Assembly: GCF_006636215.1 (NCBI RefSeq)
Contig: NZ_VIFM01000023.1
Location: 1 to 64,000 of the forward strand
DNA length: 64,000 bases
Reading direction: 5' to 3'
Source of the DNA: Myxococcus llanfairpwllgwyngyllgogerychwyrndrobwllllantysiliogogogochensis
GTDB lineage: Bacteria > Myxococcota > Myxococcia > Myxococcales > Myxococcaceae
Shown here: one piece after another, positions 40,916-50,821 of the stretch
Layout of the letters: each line of letters starts with the position of its first letter
How positions within the stretch are numbered: the stretch's first letter is position 1
The notes under the pieces: generated by a model
What the model saw: the letters and a program-made list of their open reading frames with translations, nothing else
What the model was told of the DNA's origin: nothing
Database searches by the model: none
Position numbers and translations under genes: made by a program

Positions 40916-42004
40916 ATGAAGGCCGTCGCCGTCTTTCCCGGGAAGAAAGAGGTGCGCGTCATCGACGCGCCAGAGCCCCAGCTCCAGTCTCCCACGCAGG
41001 TGAAGGTGCGCACCCGCGAGGTGGGCGTGTGCGGCACGGACAAGGACATTGTCTCTTTCACCTACGGCTCGCCGCCTCCGGGCTCGGACTTCCTCATCCT
41101 CGGCCACGAGTGTCTGGGCGAGGTGGTGGAGGTGGGCTCGGCGGTGAAGGGGCTTCAAGTCGGGGACCTCGTCGTCCCGCGCGTGCGCAGGCCGTGTCCT
41201 CACGCCACCTGTCCCGCGTGTCGCGGCGGTCATCCCGACTTCTGCATCACCGGGGACTTCACCGAGCGCGGCATCAAGGAGGCCCATGGCTTCTGCTCGG
41301 AGCACTTCGTGGAGGACGTGGCGTATGTGCACCGCGTGCCCACGGAGCTGCGCGAGGTCGCCGTGCTCACCGAGCCGCTGACCATCGCCGAGAAGAGCCT
41401 GCGCCAGTGGGAGCACATCCAGGAGCGCCTGCCGTGGCGGCCCGCGCCGGGGCGCGCGGTGGTGCTGGGCGCGGGGCCGGTGGGACAGCTCGCGGTGCTG
41501 ACGCTGCTGCGGCGGGGCTTCGCCACCACGGTGTACTCGCACAGCCGCAAGCCGAACCCGAAGGCGGACGCGGCGGAGGCGGTGGGCGCGCCCTACCTCT
41601 CCACCCAGGATGTGTCCCCGGCTGAGCTGGTCCGCCGCGTGGGTCCCGCGGACATCATCTACGAGGCCACCGGCGTGGTGAAGCCGGCGTTCGACGCGCT
41701 CGAGGCGCTGGCGAACAACGGCGTCCTCATCTTCACGGGGGTGCCGTCGGACAAACAGCCGCTGACGCTCGAGGGCGCGGAGTTCCTCAAGCAGGTGGTG
41801 CTGCGCAACCAGGTGCTGCTGGGCACGGTGAACGCGGCGGCCACGGACTTCGACGCGGCGCTGGAGGACCTGGCTCGCTTCCGTGCGCGCTGGCCGGGGG
41901 GACTGGAGCGGCTCATCAGCTCGCGCCATCCGCCGGAGGCCTTCCTCGACGTGGTGACGGGCAAGGCGGGCAGGGGAATCAAGCAGGTCATCACCTTCAG
42001 CTGA
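40916..42004 (+). CDS. Glucose 1-dehydrogenase-like MDR enzyme
   Basis: A 362-residue zinc-containing medium-chain dehydrogenase resembling archaeal/bacterial glucose dehydrogenases. Features: [16 protein letters not shown] and the glucose-dehydrogenase-like [19 protein letters not shown], a structural zinc lobe [17 protein letters not shown], a dinucleotide fold [17 protein letters not shown], and the C-terminal region [15 protein letters not shown]. Expected to oxidise glucose (or galactose) to the lactone with NAD(P). AGGAG lies 6 bases before the ATG at 40916. It is followed 13 bases later by the GH15 gene, which can release glucose, giving a coherent two-step unit. Confidence 0.88.
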   Translation: MKAVAVFPGKKEVRVIDAPEPQLQSPTQVKVRTREVGVCGTDKDIVSFTYGSPPPGSDFLILGHECLGEVVEVGSAVKGLQVGDLVVPRVRRPCPHATCPACRGGHPDFCITGDFTERGIKEAHGFCSEHFVEDVAYVHRVPTELREVAVLTEPLTIAEKSLRQWEHIQERLPWRPAPGRAVVLGAGPVGQLAVLTLLRRGFATTVYSHSRKPNPKADAAEAVGAPYLSTQDVSPAELVRRVGPADIIYEATGVVKPAFDALEALANNGVLIFTGVPSDKQPLTLEGAEFLKQVVLRNQVLLGTVNAAATDFDAALEDLARFRARWPGGLERLISSRHPPEAFLDVVTGKAGRGIKQVITFS

Positions 42005-42017
42005 GGGCGAGGTGCGT

Positions 42018-43874
42018 ATGCAGGGAGGCAGACATTCGGTGGCGGGGGGCTCGGTGCCCATCGAGGACCACGGCGTCATTGGCGACCTGCGCACGGTGGC
42101 GCTGATAGGCAACGAGGGCACCATCGACTGGATGTGCTACCCGCACTTCGACAGCCCCAGTGTCTTCGCCGCGCTGCTGGACCCGGAGAAGGGTGGCCAC
42201 TGGCGCCTCCATCCCCAGCCGGACGGAGTGATGTGCAAGCAGTTCTACTGGCCGGACACCAACGTGCTGGTGACGCGCTTCTACACGCCGGACGGCGTGG
42301 GGGAGCTCATCGACTTCATGCCCATGGGGCGGGATGACGAGAAGGACGTGCGCGAGGTGCTCCGGCGCGTGCGCGTGGTGCGCGGAGAGATGGCGTTCGA
42401 GATGGAGTGCTTCCCGGCCTTCAACTACGCCCGGGACACGCACACGACGCACCTCATCGCGGGAGGGGCCGCCTTCGAGTCGGAGAAGCTCCAGCTCACC
42501 CTGGCGTCCTCCGTGCCCATGCGGCGCGCGGGGCGGGGTGTCACGGCGAGCTTCGTGCTGCGGGAGAACGAGTCCGCCGTCTTCACGCTGCGCGAGGGGA
42601 TGCGGGTGTCGTGCGAGGAGCTGGTGCACAGCCACGACTCGGCGGAGAAGGTCTTTCGCGCCACGGTGGAGTACTGGCGCCACTGGCTGTCGGGCTGTCA
42701 GTACACGGGGCGCTGGAGGGAGACGGTGCAGCGCTCGGCGCTGGCGCTGAAGCTGATGACGTTCGCCCCGACGGGCGCGATTGTCGCGGCGCCCACGTGC
42801 AGCCTGCCCGAGTCACCCGGTGGCACCCGCAACTGGGACTACCGTTACTGCTGGCTGCGGGACGCGGCCTTCACCGTCTATGCGTTCCTGCGCATCGGCT
42901 TCAAGAAGGAGGCGGCGGCCTTCATGCGGTGGGTGGAGGCGCGGTGCGCGGAGCAGGGGGATGGGCCGCTGCCGCTGATGTTCTCGTTGGATGGCAGCCG
43001 GGTGCCGGACGAGGTGGAGCTGCCGCACCTGGCGGGCTATGGCGGCGCGAAGCCGGTGCGCATCGGCAACGGGGCCGCGGACCAGCTCCAGCTCGACATC
43101 TATGGCGAGCTGATGGACTCGGTGTACCTGTTCAACAAGTACGCGGCGCCCATCTCCTACGACTTCTGGCGGCACCTGCGGAGGCTGGTGGATTGGGTCT
43201 GCGAGCACTGGAACCAGCCGGACGAGGGCATCTGGGAGGTGCGCGGGGGGCGGCGGCACTTCGTGTACTCGAAGCTGATGTGCTGGGTGGCGGTGGACCG
43301 GGCCATCCGGCTGGCGGACAAGCGCAGCTTCCCGGCGGACCGACCCCGGTGGCTCGCGACGCGCGACGCCATTTTCGAGGACATCATGGCGCGGGGGTGG
43401 AGCGAGGAGCGCGGCTCCTTCATCCAGGCGTATGGGAAGGACACGCTGGACGCGGCGAATCTGCTGATGCCGCTGGTGTTCTTCCTGTCGCCGGTGGACC
43501 CGCGGATGATCTCCACGCTGGACCACATGCGCCAGCCGCCATCGAAGGGCGGGCTGACGTCGGACGGGCTGGTGTTCCGCTACGACGTGGAGGCCACGCT
43601 GGACGGCATCGCCGGCAGCGAGGGCACCTTCAACCTGTGCAGCTTCTGGTTGGTGGAGGCGATGACGCGAGCGAACCCGGTGCGGCCGGATTTGCTGGAG
43701 GAGGCGCGGCTCACCTTCGAGCGGATGCTGGGCTACGCCAACCACGTGGGGCTGTACGCGGAGCAGACGGGCATGTCGGGCGAGTCGCTTGGCAACTTCC
43801 CGCAGGCGCTCACCCACCTGTCGCTCATCAGCGCCGCGTACAACCTGGACCGGACGTTGGGGCGCAAGGACTGA
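42018..43874 (+). CDS. GH15 glucoamylase/trehalase-like glycoside hydrolase
   Basis: A 618-residue inverting glycosidase. N-terminal beta domain: [20 protein letters not shown] then [20 protein letters not shown]. The catalytic (alpha/alpha)6 domain has [20 protein letters not shown] and, further on, acid/base-type motifs [20 protein letters not shown] and [17 protein letters not shown], the hallmarks of GH15 proteins whose members cleave maltodextrin or trehalose. GAGG lies 5 bases before the ATG at 42018; a GTG at 42012 is an alternative. No signal peptide, so intracellular. Downstream partner of glucose dehydrogenase. Confidence 0.9.
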   Translation: MQGGRHSVAGGSVPIEDHGVIGDLRTVALIGNEGTIDWMCYPHFDSPSVFAALLDPEKGGHWRLHPQPDGVMCKQFYWPDTNVLVTRFYTPDGVGELIDFMPMGRDDEKDVREVLRRVRVVRGEMAFEMECFPAFNYARDTHTTHLIAGGAAFESEKLQLTLASSVPMRRAGRGVTASFVLRENESAVFTLREGMRVSCEELVHSHDSAEKVFRATVEYWRHWLSGCQYTGRWRETVQRSALALKLMTFAPTGAIVAAPTCSLPESPGGTRNWDYRYCWLRDAAFTVYAFLRIGFKKEAAAFMRWVEARCAEQGDGPLPLMFSLDGSRVPDEVELPHLAGYGGAKPVRIGNGAADQLQLDIYGELMDSVYLFNKYAAPISYDFWRHLRRLVDWVCEHWNQPDEGIWEVRGGRRHFVYSKLMCWVAVDRAIRLADKRSFPADRPRWLATRDAIFEDIMARGWSEERGSFIQAYGKDTLDAANLLMPLVFFLSPVDPRMISTLDHMRQPPSKGGLTSDGLVFRYDVEATLDGIAGSEGTFNLCSFWLVEAMTRANPVRPDLLEEARLTFERMLGYANHVGLYAEQTGMSGESLGNFPQALTHLSLISAAYNLDRTLGRKD

Positions 43875-43964
43875 CGGGGCGCAGAACCACTCGTCGTCGG
43901 CCTCCGTATTGAGGGAGAGTGAGGCTCCACCGCGTCTGGTGGGCTCACCTCTCCGGTTCCCTTC

Positions 43965-45152
43965 ATGGCCGCTCCGCTTCCGTCCGTCCCCGTGTCCTCC
44001 CCCGCACCCGGCGCTCGTGTCCTCCGCGTCCTCAAGGGCGTCGTCGCCGTCGTGGGGTTGCTGGTGCTCGCGACCCTCGGCGTGCGCCTTCGCTACGGGG
44101 GAGGCGAACCGTACCCGGACGTGACGGGCATGCCCCTGTTGCCGGACAGCGCGCTCGAAGAGGTGGTGCGCAGCGCGGAGCCCATCGGCAACGTGGCGGT
44201 GTCCTCGACGGGGCGCCTGTTCTACACGCTCCACCCGGAGAGCCGCCCGGAGGGCGCGAAGCTGTGGGAGTGGGTGGACGGCAAGGCCGTGCCGTTCCCC
44301 GCGGAGGCGCTCCAGAAGCGGCTCTTCGACACGGTGCTCGGCATCACCATCGACCGGCGCGACTGGCTGTGGACCATCGACCATGGCAACCACGGCCTCG
44401 GCGTACCGAGACTGCTCGCCTTCGACCTGGCCAACGGGCACCTCGCGCACGAGTTCGACTTCCCGCCGCAAGTCGCGCCGCCGGGCTCCTTCCTCCAGGA
44501 CCTGCGGGTCGATGCCCAGGGCGGGACGGTGTTCATCGCGGACGTGGGCTTCTGGCGCCGCTCGCCCGCGCTCATCGTCTACGACGTGGCCGCGAAGCAG
44601 GCGCGCCGCGTGTTGGAGAAACACGAGTCCGTCTTCCCGCGCGACTTCGTCATCCGCAATCCCATCAAGGAGATGGTGTTCTTCGGCGGGCTCGCCGCGC
44701 TGAAGTGCGGCGTGGACGGCATCGCCCTGGACCCGAGCGACGAGTGGCTGTGGTTCGCCGCGATGAACCACGACACCATGTACCGCGTGCGCACCCAGGA
44801 CCTGCGCGACGCCAGCCTGGATGACGAGGCGCTCGCCCAGCGGCTCCAGGCCGTGGGCCGCAAGCCGCTCAACGACGGGCTCAGCGCGGACGCGCAAGGC
44901 AACGTGCTGATGACGGACGTGGAGCACGGGGCCGTGCTGCGCATGAGCCCGGAGGGACGGCTGGAGACGCTGGTGAAGTCCCCGCGCATCCGCTGGGCGG
45001 ACGCGCTCAACCACGGGCCGGACGGCTGGCTCTACGTGGCCGACAGCGCCATTCCCCACCACATGCTCCAGTCCAAGGCGCACATCGCGGCGAACGGCCC
45101 CTACTTCATCTGGCGCTTCAAGCCCGGCATCGGCGGCATCGCCGGCATGTGA
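43965..45152 (+). CDS. Yellow/major royal jelly-like (SMP-30-type) beta-propeller protein
   Basis: A 395-residue membrane-anchored or exported propeller. A hydrophobic helix (VLRVLKGVVAVVGLLVLATL) precedes the propeller. Repeated strand motifs include GNVAVSSTGRLFYTLHPESR, DTVLGITIDRRDWLWTIDHG, LQDLRVDAQGGTVFIADVGF and GIALDPSDEWLWFAAMNHD, typical of the Yellow/MRJP group, distant relatives of gluconolactonase/SMP-30. It could act on a sugar lactone made by the preceding glucose dehydrogenase, but catalytic residues were not identified. 90 bases separate it from the GH15 gene. The ATG at 43965 gives the membrane segment. Confidence 0.75.
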   Translation: MAAPLPSVPVSSPAPGARVLRVLKGVVAVVGLLVLATLGVRLRYGGGEPYPDVTGMPLLPDSALEEVVRSAEPIGNVAVSSTGRLFYTLHPESRPEGAKLWEWVDGKAVPFPAEALQKRLFDTVLGITIDRRDWLWTIDHGNHGLGVPRLLAFDLANGHLAHEFDFPPQVAPPGSFLQDLRVDAQGGTVFIADVGFWRRSPALIVYDVAAKQARRVLEKHESVFPRDFVIRNPIKEMVFFGGLAALKCGVDGIALDPSDEWLWFAAMNHDTMYRVRTQDLRDASLDDEALAQRLQAVGRKPLNDGLSADAQGNVLMTDVEHGAVLRMSPEGRLETLVKSPRIRWADALNHGPDGWLYVADSAIPHHMLQSKAHIAANGPYFIWRFKPGIGGIAGM

Positions 45153-45233
45153 GGCCCGGCGCCCGGCGCGTCTCCACCCGTGTCAGCAGCGCTTGTCCGC
45201 CCGCGTCCGGCCGGCGCACGAAAGGACACGGCC

Positions 45234-45752
45234 ATGGGAGACCCACGCAATCCGAAGCGGGCGAACGAGCCCTGGAACCCCGAGCGACTGCGCGTCAGCG
45301 AGGAGGAAGTGCTCGCGCTGGCGCCGTGGGTGACGGTGTCCGGCGGTTGGGCGTGGCACTTCATGGCGCCCCCGCATGAGGAGCTGAAGCTCTTCCACGA
45401 CCACAAGGACGTGGACCTCTTCGTGGAGCCCTCGCGCTTCCCGGAGGTCGTCCCGGTGCTCACCGCCCGGGGCTACCACCGCATCTGGACGCGCTTCGAC
45501 GCGACGAGCACGCACTTCTACCGCTACGCGCGGCATGACGCGGGCGGCAAGGTCATCCTCGACGTCTTCGTCCGGAGCGTCCCCTCGGTGGAGGCGCGCG
45601 GCGTGCGCGTGGTGGACCCGGCCACGCTGCTCACCTTCTACGGCGACATCCACAGCACGGAGGATTGCGTGTCCGTGCTCGCCGCCCGCGCGCTGCTCGC
45701 CAAGGGAGAGAGCCCCATCGGCCGCGCGGAGCTCGTCACCCGGCCCTCATGA
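45234..45752 (+). CDS. Nucleotidyltransferase-fold protein, 172 aa
   Basis: A small protein of the MNT/aminoglycoside-nucleotidyltransferase superfamily. Motifs: VTVSGGWAWHFMAPPHEE, the Gly-Gly signature, then FHDHKDVDLFVEPSRFPEV with Asp-x-Asp, then GGKVILDVFVRSVPSVEARG providing the third carboxylate. The last third is helical (CVSVLAARALLAKGE). Members transfer nucleotides to small molecules or are antitoxin-like. AAAGGA lies 7 bases before the ATG at 45234; the longer frame to 45180 is not preferred. Substrate unknown. It ends six bases before a strong hairpin. Confidence 0.8.
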   Translation: MGDPRNPKRANEPWNPERLRVSEEEVLALAPWVTVSGGWAWHFMAPPHEELKLFHDHKDVDLFVEPSRFPEVVPVLTARGYHRIWTRFDATSTHFYRYARHDAGGKVILDVFVRSVPSVEARGVRVVDPATLLTFYGDIHSTEDCVSVLAARALLAKGESPIGRAELVTRPS

Positions 45753-45757
45753 CTTTG

Positions 45758-45790
45758 GAGCGCGCGAGGCCCGTGAAGCCTCGCGCGCTC
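45758..45790. terminator. Bidirectional terminator hairpin
   Basis: GAGCGCGCGAGGC pairs perfectly with GCCTCGCGCGCTC (13 bp) around a 7-base loop (CCGTGAA), between convergent genes ending at 45752 and 45799. Confidence 0.8.
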
Positions 45791-45798
45791 GAGTCACG

Positions 45799-46233
45799 TC
45801 ACTGCACGTTGAAGTGGTAGTTGTTGCCGAAGTTGGAGTCCCACGCCTGGCAGCCCCAGCGGCTGGTGTTCTCGAACCAGATGGCCAGGTCGCCGCGCGT
45901 GTTGAGTGGAATCGACGGCGCGGGCGGGTTGGGCGTGGAGGAGAAGCCCGCAACCCAGAAGCTCTGCACCGGGCCGTTGTTGAACTGGTAGTGGCCGGTA
46001 ATCGTCCACCCCGGCGTGTTGGCGTTGATGTTGCCCCGGCACTGCGTCAATCGCGAGGCGTCGTAGATGATGCTCGCGGCGCCGCCGAAGGGCAGCGGGT
46101 TGGAGGAGGCGAAGACATTCCAGCCCTGGGACGGGGACTGGAAGGTGATGCTCGGCGCCGTTTGAGACACGGCCACCGAGGCGACGAGCAGCGAGACAGC
46201 GGCCAGCAACCACCGGAAGTGACGACGCAGCAA
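45799..46233 (-). CDS. Small secreted protein, 144 aa
   Basis: A signal peptide (LRRHFRWLLAAVSLLVASVAVS) precedes a beta-rich mature domain with the aromatic and asparagine-rich ending WGCQAWDSNFGNNYHFNVQ. One Cys near the middle (TQCRGNIN) and one near the end could form a disulfide. The start is chosen as TTG at 46233, because AAGGAG lies 7 bases upstream; a GTG at 46254 is the alternative. The pattern resembles a family of small secreted proteins with an FENTSRWGCQA motif seen in myxobacteria and Streptomyces, whose function I do not know; the domain could be a carbohydrate-binding or coat-like module. Confidence 0.7.
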   Translation of the reverse strand: MLRRHFRWLLAAVSLLVASVAVSQTAPSITFQSPSQGWNVFASSNPLPFGGAASIIYDASRLTQCRGNINANTPGWTITGHYQFNNGPVQSFWVAGFSSTPNPPAPSIPLNTRGDLAIWFENTSRWGCQAWDSNFGNNYHFNVQ

Positions 46234-46381
46234 GGCAGGACTCCTTGTCGAAAGAGGCACGGCACCAGGGATACGCGGGCCGACGGCTCCACCGGCCACG
46301 GCGACTTCCTCGCGGCTTTGCCCCGCGAGCCGCCCCGGAGTCTTCTACAGTCGGGCTCCCCCACTCCTTACGCTCCGCGCC

Positions 46382-47515
46382 ATGGCCGACCCAAGACTCG
46401 CCTTCTACCGACTCGCCGTCCGCGTCGACGCCCACTATGACGCGATGAGCCGGAGCTTGCGCCGCTCGCTGGGCATCGCCCCGCCGCTGCGCATCCTCCC
46501 CTACCGGGGCCATGGCACCTCCGAGCGCGCCGTCATCAAGGCCCGCGTCCTGGAGGACCGCCACATCCGCCCGCAGAAGCAGCGCCACACGCTGTGGAGC
46601 AGCGCGGTGGCCTCCTACAAGCGCTACATGACGCGCGAAATCGCGGGTGCCCACGTGGCGGTGCGCTGGGGCGACAAGCGCTGGGAGGGCACCACCGACG
46701 AGGAGGGCTTCCTGGAGCTGTGGGTGACCCCTCCGGAGGGCGTGCGCTCCGGCTGGCACATGGTGGAGCTGGAGCTGTTGTCGCCGGAGCCGGAGGGAGT
46801 GCCCCGCGTGGCGGCCCCCGTGCGAGTGGCCGGCGCGAGCGCGAGCTACGGCGTCATCAGCGACATCGACGACACCGTCATCGTCACCGGCGTGACGGAC
46901 CCGCTCAAGCGCGCCTGGGCCCTGTTCCTCACCGAGCACCGCGTGCGCCTGCCCTTCCCGGGCGTGGACGCCTTCTATGCCGCGCTCCAGGCGGGTGCGG
47001 AGGGGACAGGCGACAACCCCATCTTCTACGTCTCCAGCAGCCCGTGGAATCTGTACGAGCACCTGGACGAGTTCCTCGCGCTGCACCACATCCCCACCGG
47101 CCCGCTGCTGCTGCGCGACTGGGGCCTGTCCAGCCAGGGCTTCGCGCCCGGCGGCGGCCACGGCCACAAGCTGGACAAGATGCGCGGCCTGCTGGGCGAC
47201 TTGGAGCACCTGCCCTTCATCCTCATCGGCGACAGCGGCCAGGAGGACGCGGAGCACTACCGCACCATCGTCCGCGAGTTCCCCGGCCGCGTCCTCTGCG
47301 TCTACATCCGCAACGTGCCCGGCCACCCCGACCGCGCACGCGAGCTGGAGCGCATCGCCGCAGACATCCGCGACGCCGGCAGCCAGCTGCTCGTCGTGGA
47401 CGACACCACGACGGCCGCCCGCCACGCGGCCCGCTCCGGGTGGATTCAGTGGAAGGAGGTCCTCGAGGTGGAGGCCCATCGTCGTGAGGAGGTCTCCAGG
47501 GACCTCGGAGGCTGA
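46382..47515 (+). CDS. App1-family (DUF2183) phosphatidate phosphatase-like protein
   Basis: A 377-residue protein. The diagnostic phosphatase motif ASYGVISDIDDTVIVTGVTD with Asp-x-Asp sits near residue 158; further blocks are PIFYVSSSPWNLYEHLDEFL and LPFILIGDSGQEDAEHYRTI, matching HAD-like App1 enzymes that remove phosphate from phosphatidate. N-terminal ~60 residues (SLRRSLGIAPPLRILPYRGH) are family-typical. No signal peptide. The ATG at 46382 opens the family fold. Cytoplasmic lipid or actin-patch-like metabolism cannot be inferred further. Confidence 0.88.
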   Translation: MADPRLAFYRLAVRVDAHYDAMSRSLRRSLGIAPPLRILPYRGHGTSERAVIKARVLEDRHIRPQKQRHTLWSSAVASYKRYMTREIAGAHVAVRWGDKRWEGTTDEEGFLELWVTPPEGVRSGWHMVELELLSPEPEGVPRVAAPVRVAGASASYGVISDIDDTVIVTGVTDPLKRAWALFLTEHRVRLPFPGVDAFYAALQAGAEGTGDNPIFYVSSSPWNLYEHLDEFLALHHIPTGPLLLRDWGLSSQGFAPGGGHGHKLDKMRGLLGDLEHLPFILIGDSGQEDAEHYRTIVREFPGRVLCVYIRNVPGHPDRARELERIAADIRDAGSQLLVVDDTTTAARHAARSGWIQWKEVLEVEAHRREEVSRDLGG

Positions 47516-47880
47516 CTTACGAAATTACAGCGTCGGCATCATTTTGTGAGTAATGCTTGAATTCCAACCTTCAGTTGTGGCACAGGCGCACCTGATTATC
47601 CGGTCTGTCCGTTGTTTCCACATCCCTGAGGGAAGCGAGTTCTCGCGTGGCCACCTGGTGCATCCGTTTTGCTGGTCACTCACCGCGCTGGTCCCAGGCG
47701 CGTGGGGTCTGGCGGTGTTCGAGGACGCCCAAGCAGGTGTGTGCGCCGAGGGCGCGTCAGCGTCCGCCCCTGCGCACCCCGCGCCGCAAGGCGAAGTGCT
47801 CGTGGTGGACGACGCGGCGGCCCTCGTCGGCGCGCTGAAGCGGGCTGTCGGTGGGGCTCCGGACGTCGGGGCCCCGTGGT
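47516..47880. other. Intergenic stretch with lower-GC segment; possible small gene
   Basis: The region lies between the App1 gene and the end of the polyphosphate kinase gene. Bases 47516-47690 are noticeably less GC-rich than the surroundings. A 127-codon plus-strand frame (47553-47936) is open, with its last 56 bases overlapping the ppk gene antisense; the second half has high third-position GC (EVLVVDDAAALVGALKRAVG), but the first half (MLEFQPSVVAQAHLII) looks unbiased and no family is recognised. Not convincingly coding. Confidence 0.35.
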
Positions 47881-50043
47881 TCAAGGCAGGGGACGGCCGC
47901 CCTGGAACTGGGCCAGGCGGGTGGCGCGCTCCATGACTTCTCCCTGGGCCCAGTGCTTGTCCGCGCCCGCGGGAGGCGTCAGCCGGCGCCAGGCGCCGTC
48001 GGCCTGCAGCTCCCACGCGTGGGTGTTGTCCGCGAGGCTGCGCTCCAGCGAGTCACGCACCTGCGCGGCCAGCGTGGTGTCCTCCACCGGCGCGAGGATT
48101 TCCACGCGGTGGTCCAGGTTGCGAGGCATCAGGTCCGCGGAGCCGATGTAGCAGCGCAGCTCCGTGCCGCGCTCGAAGATGTAGACGCGCGCGTGCTCCA
48201 GGAAGCGGCCCAGCGTGGAAACCACGCGGATGTTCTCCGACATGCCGGGGACGCCGGGGCGCAGGCAGCAGATGCCTCGCACGTTGAGCTCGACCTTCAC
48301 TCCAGCGCGCGACGCGTCGTAGAGGGCGCGGATGATGCCCGGGTCCACCAGCGCGTTCATCTTCATCTGGATGCGCGAGGGGCGCTCCAGCGTGTGGGCG
48401 ACGACGGTGCGTTTGATGTGCTCCAGCAGGCCCTCGCGCATGGTGAGGGGCGCCACCAGCAGCTTGCGGAAGCTCTTGGGGCGTCCGAAGCCGGTGAGGT
48501 AGTTGAACAGGTCCGCCACGTCCGCGCCGATGTCCGGGTCCGTGGTGAACAGGCCCATGTCCGTGTAGAGGCGCGCCGTCTTCGGATTGTAGTTGCCGGT
48601 GCCGATGTGCACGTAGTGCCGCACCCGCTCGCCCTCGCGCCGGACGATGAGGATGGCCTTCGCGTGGGTCTTCAGCGAGGGGATGCCGTACACGACGTGC
48701 ACGCCCGCCTCTTCCAGCGCGTTGGCCCACTTGATGTTGGTGCGCTCGTCGAAGCGGGCCTTCAGCTCCACCATGCACACCGCCTGCTTGCCGTTCTCCG
48801 TGGCGGTAATCAGCGCGGGCACCAGCGGTGAGCTGTCGGACGTGCGGTAGACGGTCTGCTTGATGGCCAGGACATCCGGGTCCGCCACCGCCTCCGTGAC
48901 GAAGCGCTCCACCGACGAGGCGAACGAGTCGTAGGGGTGGTGGACGAGCAGGTCTCCCCGCCGCATCGCCGCCATCACCGTGACGCCCTCGGGCGAGTCC
49001 GTGTCCGGACGCAGCCGGGGCTGGGTGACGGGCACCCACGGCGGGTCCTTCAGCTCCGGGAAGCCGGGCGCGAAGGCGATGGCCTGCACGTCCCCCAGGC
49101 CCAAGAGGCCCTGCTCCTCGTACACCTGCCGCGACTCCAGCCCCAGCGCCTCCACCAGCGGCTCCAGCAGCTTGGGGCTCATGCCCGCCTGCACCTCCAG
49201 GCGGATGACGTCGCCGAACCGCCGCTGCCGCAGCTCCGTCTCCACCGCCTTGAGCAGGTCCTCCGCGTCCTCGGACACGGTGAAGTCCGCGTCGCGGGTG
49301 ACTCGGAACAGGCTCCAGCTGAGCACCTCCATGCCGGGGAACAGGTCTCCCAGGTGCTGGGCGATGACCTCCTCCAGCGGCACGAAGACGTTGTTCTTCA
49401 GGGGCAGGAAGCGGGGGAGCAGCTCCTTGGGCACCTTCACCCGGGCCACGCTCTCCTCGCCGGCCTCCGGGTCTCTCAGCAGCACCGCCAGGCTGAGCGA
49501 CAGGTTGGAGATGTAGGGGAAGTGCCGGCCCAGGCCGATGGCCAGCGGGGTGAGCACGGGGAAGATTTGCTCGCGGAAGCGCTGATCCACCTGGGCGCGC
49601 TGGTCGGCGTCCAGCTCCTTCGCGTTGAGGATGCGCAGGCCCTTCTCCGCGAGCGCGGGCCGCAGGAGCTTCTCGAAGATGGCGCTGTGGCGCTTGCTCT
49701 GCTCGAAGATGCCCTCGTGCAGCTTGTCGAGCGTGTTGCCCGGGGCCGCGCCGTCCGGCACCAGCCGCGCCACGTTGGCGCGCACCTGTTCGTGCAGGCG
49801 CGCGACGCGAATCATGAAGAATTCGTCCAGGTTGCGCGCGTAGATGGCCACGAACTTGAGCCGCTCCAGCAGCGGCTCGTCCGCCGACTCCGCCAGCTGG
49901 AGCACCCTGTCGTTGAAGGCCAGCCAGGACAGCTCGCGATTGAAGAAGAGCCCCTCATCCATCTCCGCCCCCGCTGGCAGGGCATCCCGCTCCAAGGGCT
50001 TCTGGGGGGTGACGCTGCGTCCGGCGGCGCCTCGCTTCGCCAT
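47881..50043 (-). CDS. ppk1: Polyphosphate kinase 1
   Basis: A 720-residue enzyme that polymerises the gamma-phosphate of ATP into polyphosphate (and the reverse). Domain order fits PPK1: N-terminal helical domain (FFNRELSWLAFNDRVLQLAE), head domain, and two C-terminal catalytic domains with the phosphorylated-His region VHIGTGNYNPKTARLY, and KARFDERTNIKWANALEEAG just before. The C-terminal acceptor segment RVYIFERGTELRCYIGSADL also matches. ATG at 50043. Cytoplasmic/membrane-associated; in myxobacteria polyphosphate metabolism is tied to stress and development. No operon partners on this strand. Confidence 0.95.
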   Translation of the reverse strand: MAKRGAAGRSVTPQKPLERDALPAGAEMDEGLFFNRELSWLAFNDRVLQLAESADEPLLERLKFVAIYARNLDEFFMIRVARLHEQVRANVARLVPDGAAPGNTLDKLHEGIFEQSKRHSAIFEKLLRPALAEKGLRILNAKELDADQRAQVDQRFREQIFPVLTPLAIGLGRHFPYISNLSLSLAVLLRDPEAGEESVARVKVPKELLPRFLPLKNNVFVPLEEVIAQHLGDLFPGMEVLSWSLFRVTRDADFTVSEDAEDLLKAVETELRQRRFGDVIRLEVQAGMSPKLLEPLVEALGLESRQVYEEQGLLGLGDVQAIAFAPGFPELKDPPWVPVTQPRLRPDTDSPEGVTVMAAMRRGDLLVHHPYDSFASSVERFVTEAVADPDVLAIKQTVYRTSDSSPLVPALITATENGKQAVCMVELKARFDERTNIKWANALEEAGVHVVYGIPSLKTHAKAILIVRREGERVRHYVHIGTGNYNPKTARLYTDMGLFTTDPDIGADVADLFNYLTGFGRPKSFRKLLVAPLTMREGLLEHIKRTVVAHTLERPSRIQMKMNALVDPGIIRALYDASRAGVKVELNVRGICCLRPGVPGMSENIRVVSTLGRFLEHARVYIFERGTELRCYIGSADLMPRNLDHRVEILAPVEDTTLAAQVRDSLERSLADNTHAWELQADGAWRRLTPPAGADKHWAQGEVMERATRLAQFQGGRPLP

Positions 50044-50224
50044 CTTTCACGACTCCTGGTTCCTACCTCGGCGGGGGATGTAGCAGGCCGGCCTTCCACC
50101 GATTGTGAACTTCGATGTCACGAAAGGAAGCCCTCCAGCGCACGGTACACGCCCGGGAAGTTGCCGGGCGGGCGTTACCGGAAGCCCCGCGTGGAGTTTC
50201 TTGCATCCGCGCTGTTGGAACGGC

Positions 50225-50770
50225 ATGTCAGTCGACGTGAGCCCGACAGAGAACCCCTTGAATGCCTCCCTGGCCTCCGCGCCGACGGACGCTGGCAACC
50301 TCTTCACGGCCTATGACAAGGAGGACCGCAAGGCGTCCCGAGGCCGCTGGGCGCTGGCGCTCCTGGCCGCCCTGGTGCCGGTGGTGCTCGCGGTGGTGTT
50401 CTGGACGATGGTGCGCGAGCAGCGCCCCACGTTCCAGGTCGTCACGCCCCATGGCTTCAAGTCCATGCACGGCGGCATGACGACGGACCAGGTGATGGCG
50501 CTTTTGGGCCGCCCCATGACGCGCGAGCGCGACGCGACGGGCGCGGACTGCTATCGCCACGGCGCGCCGTCGGTGGAGAAGGAGTTCTTCCTCGTCTATT
50601 CGGTCTGTTACGAGGACGGGAAGCTGAGGGACGTGAAGCAGCAGAAGTTCTCCGCGTGGTCCGTGGAGCCGGAGACGGGCAGCTTCAAGGCCCCGTCCGG
50701 CGACGTGGAGCCCGCGCCCACTGGCGCCCCGGAAGCGGCGGCCCCGTCGTCCACCGCGGGCTCGCGGTAG
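50225..50770 (+). CDS. Membrane-anchored BamE/SmpA-like protein, 181 aa
   Basis: The N-terminal ~40 residues are polar and precede a single transmembrane helix (WALALLAALVPVVLAVVFWT). The C-terminal part begins SMHGGMTTDQVMALLGRPM, the typical opening of the SmpA/OmlA (BamE-like) fold, with a Cys pair in GADCYRHG and VYSVCYEDG. The last ~40 residues are Pro/Ala-rich. Unlike BamE it is not lipidated. The ATG at 50225 starts the coding pattern. It is divergent from ppk1 and followed by a weak terminator hairpin at 50802. Role unknown, possibly envelope assembly. Confidence 0.7.
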   Translation: MSVDVSPTENPLNASLASAPTDAGNLFTAYDKEDRKASRGRWALALLAALVPVVLAVVFWTMVREQRPTFQVVTPHGFKSMHGGMTTDQVMALLGRPMTRERDATGADCYRHGAPSVEKEFFLVYSVCYEDGKLRDVKQQKFSAWSVEPETGSFKAPSGDVEPAPTGAPEAAAPSSTAGSR

Positions 50771-50801
50771 TCCCTCCGCTCCAGGCACTCCCCTGACTCG
50801 C

Positions 50802-50821
50802 GGCGGGCCCGACTGCCCGCC
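50802..50821 (+). terminator. Short hairpin after the BamE-like gene
   Basis: GGCGGGC pairs with GCCCGCC around CCGACT, 31 bases past the stop at 50770. No T tract; moderate support only. Confidence 0.4.
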
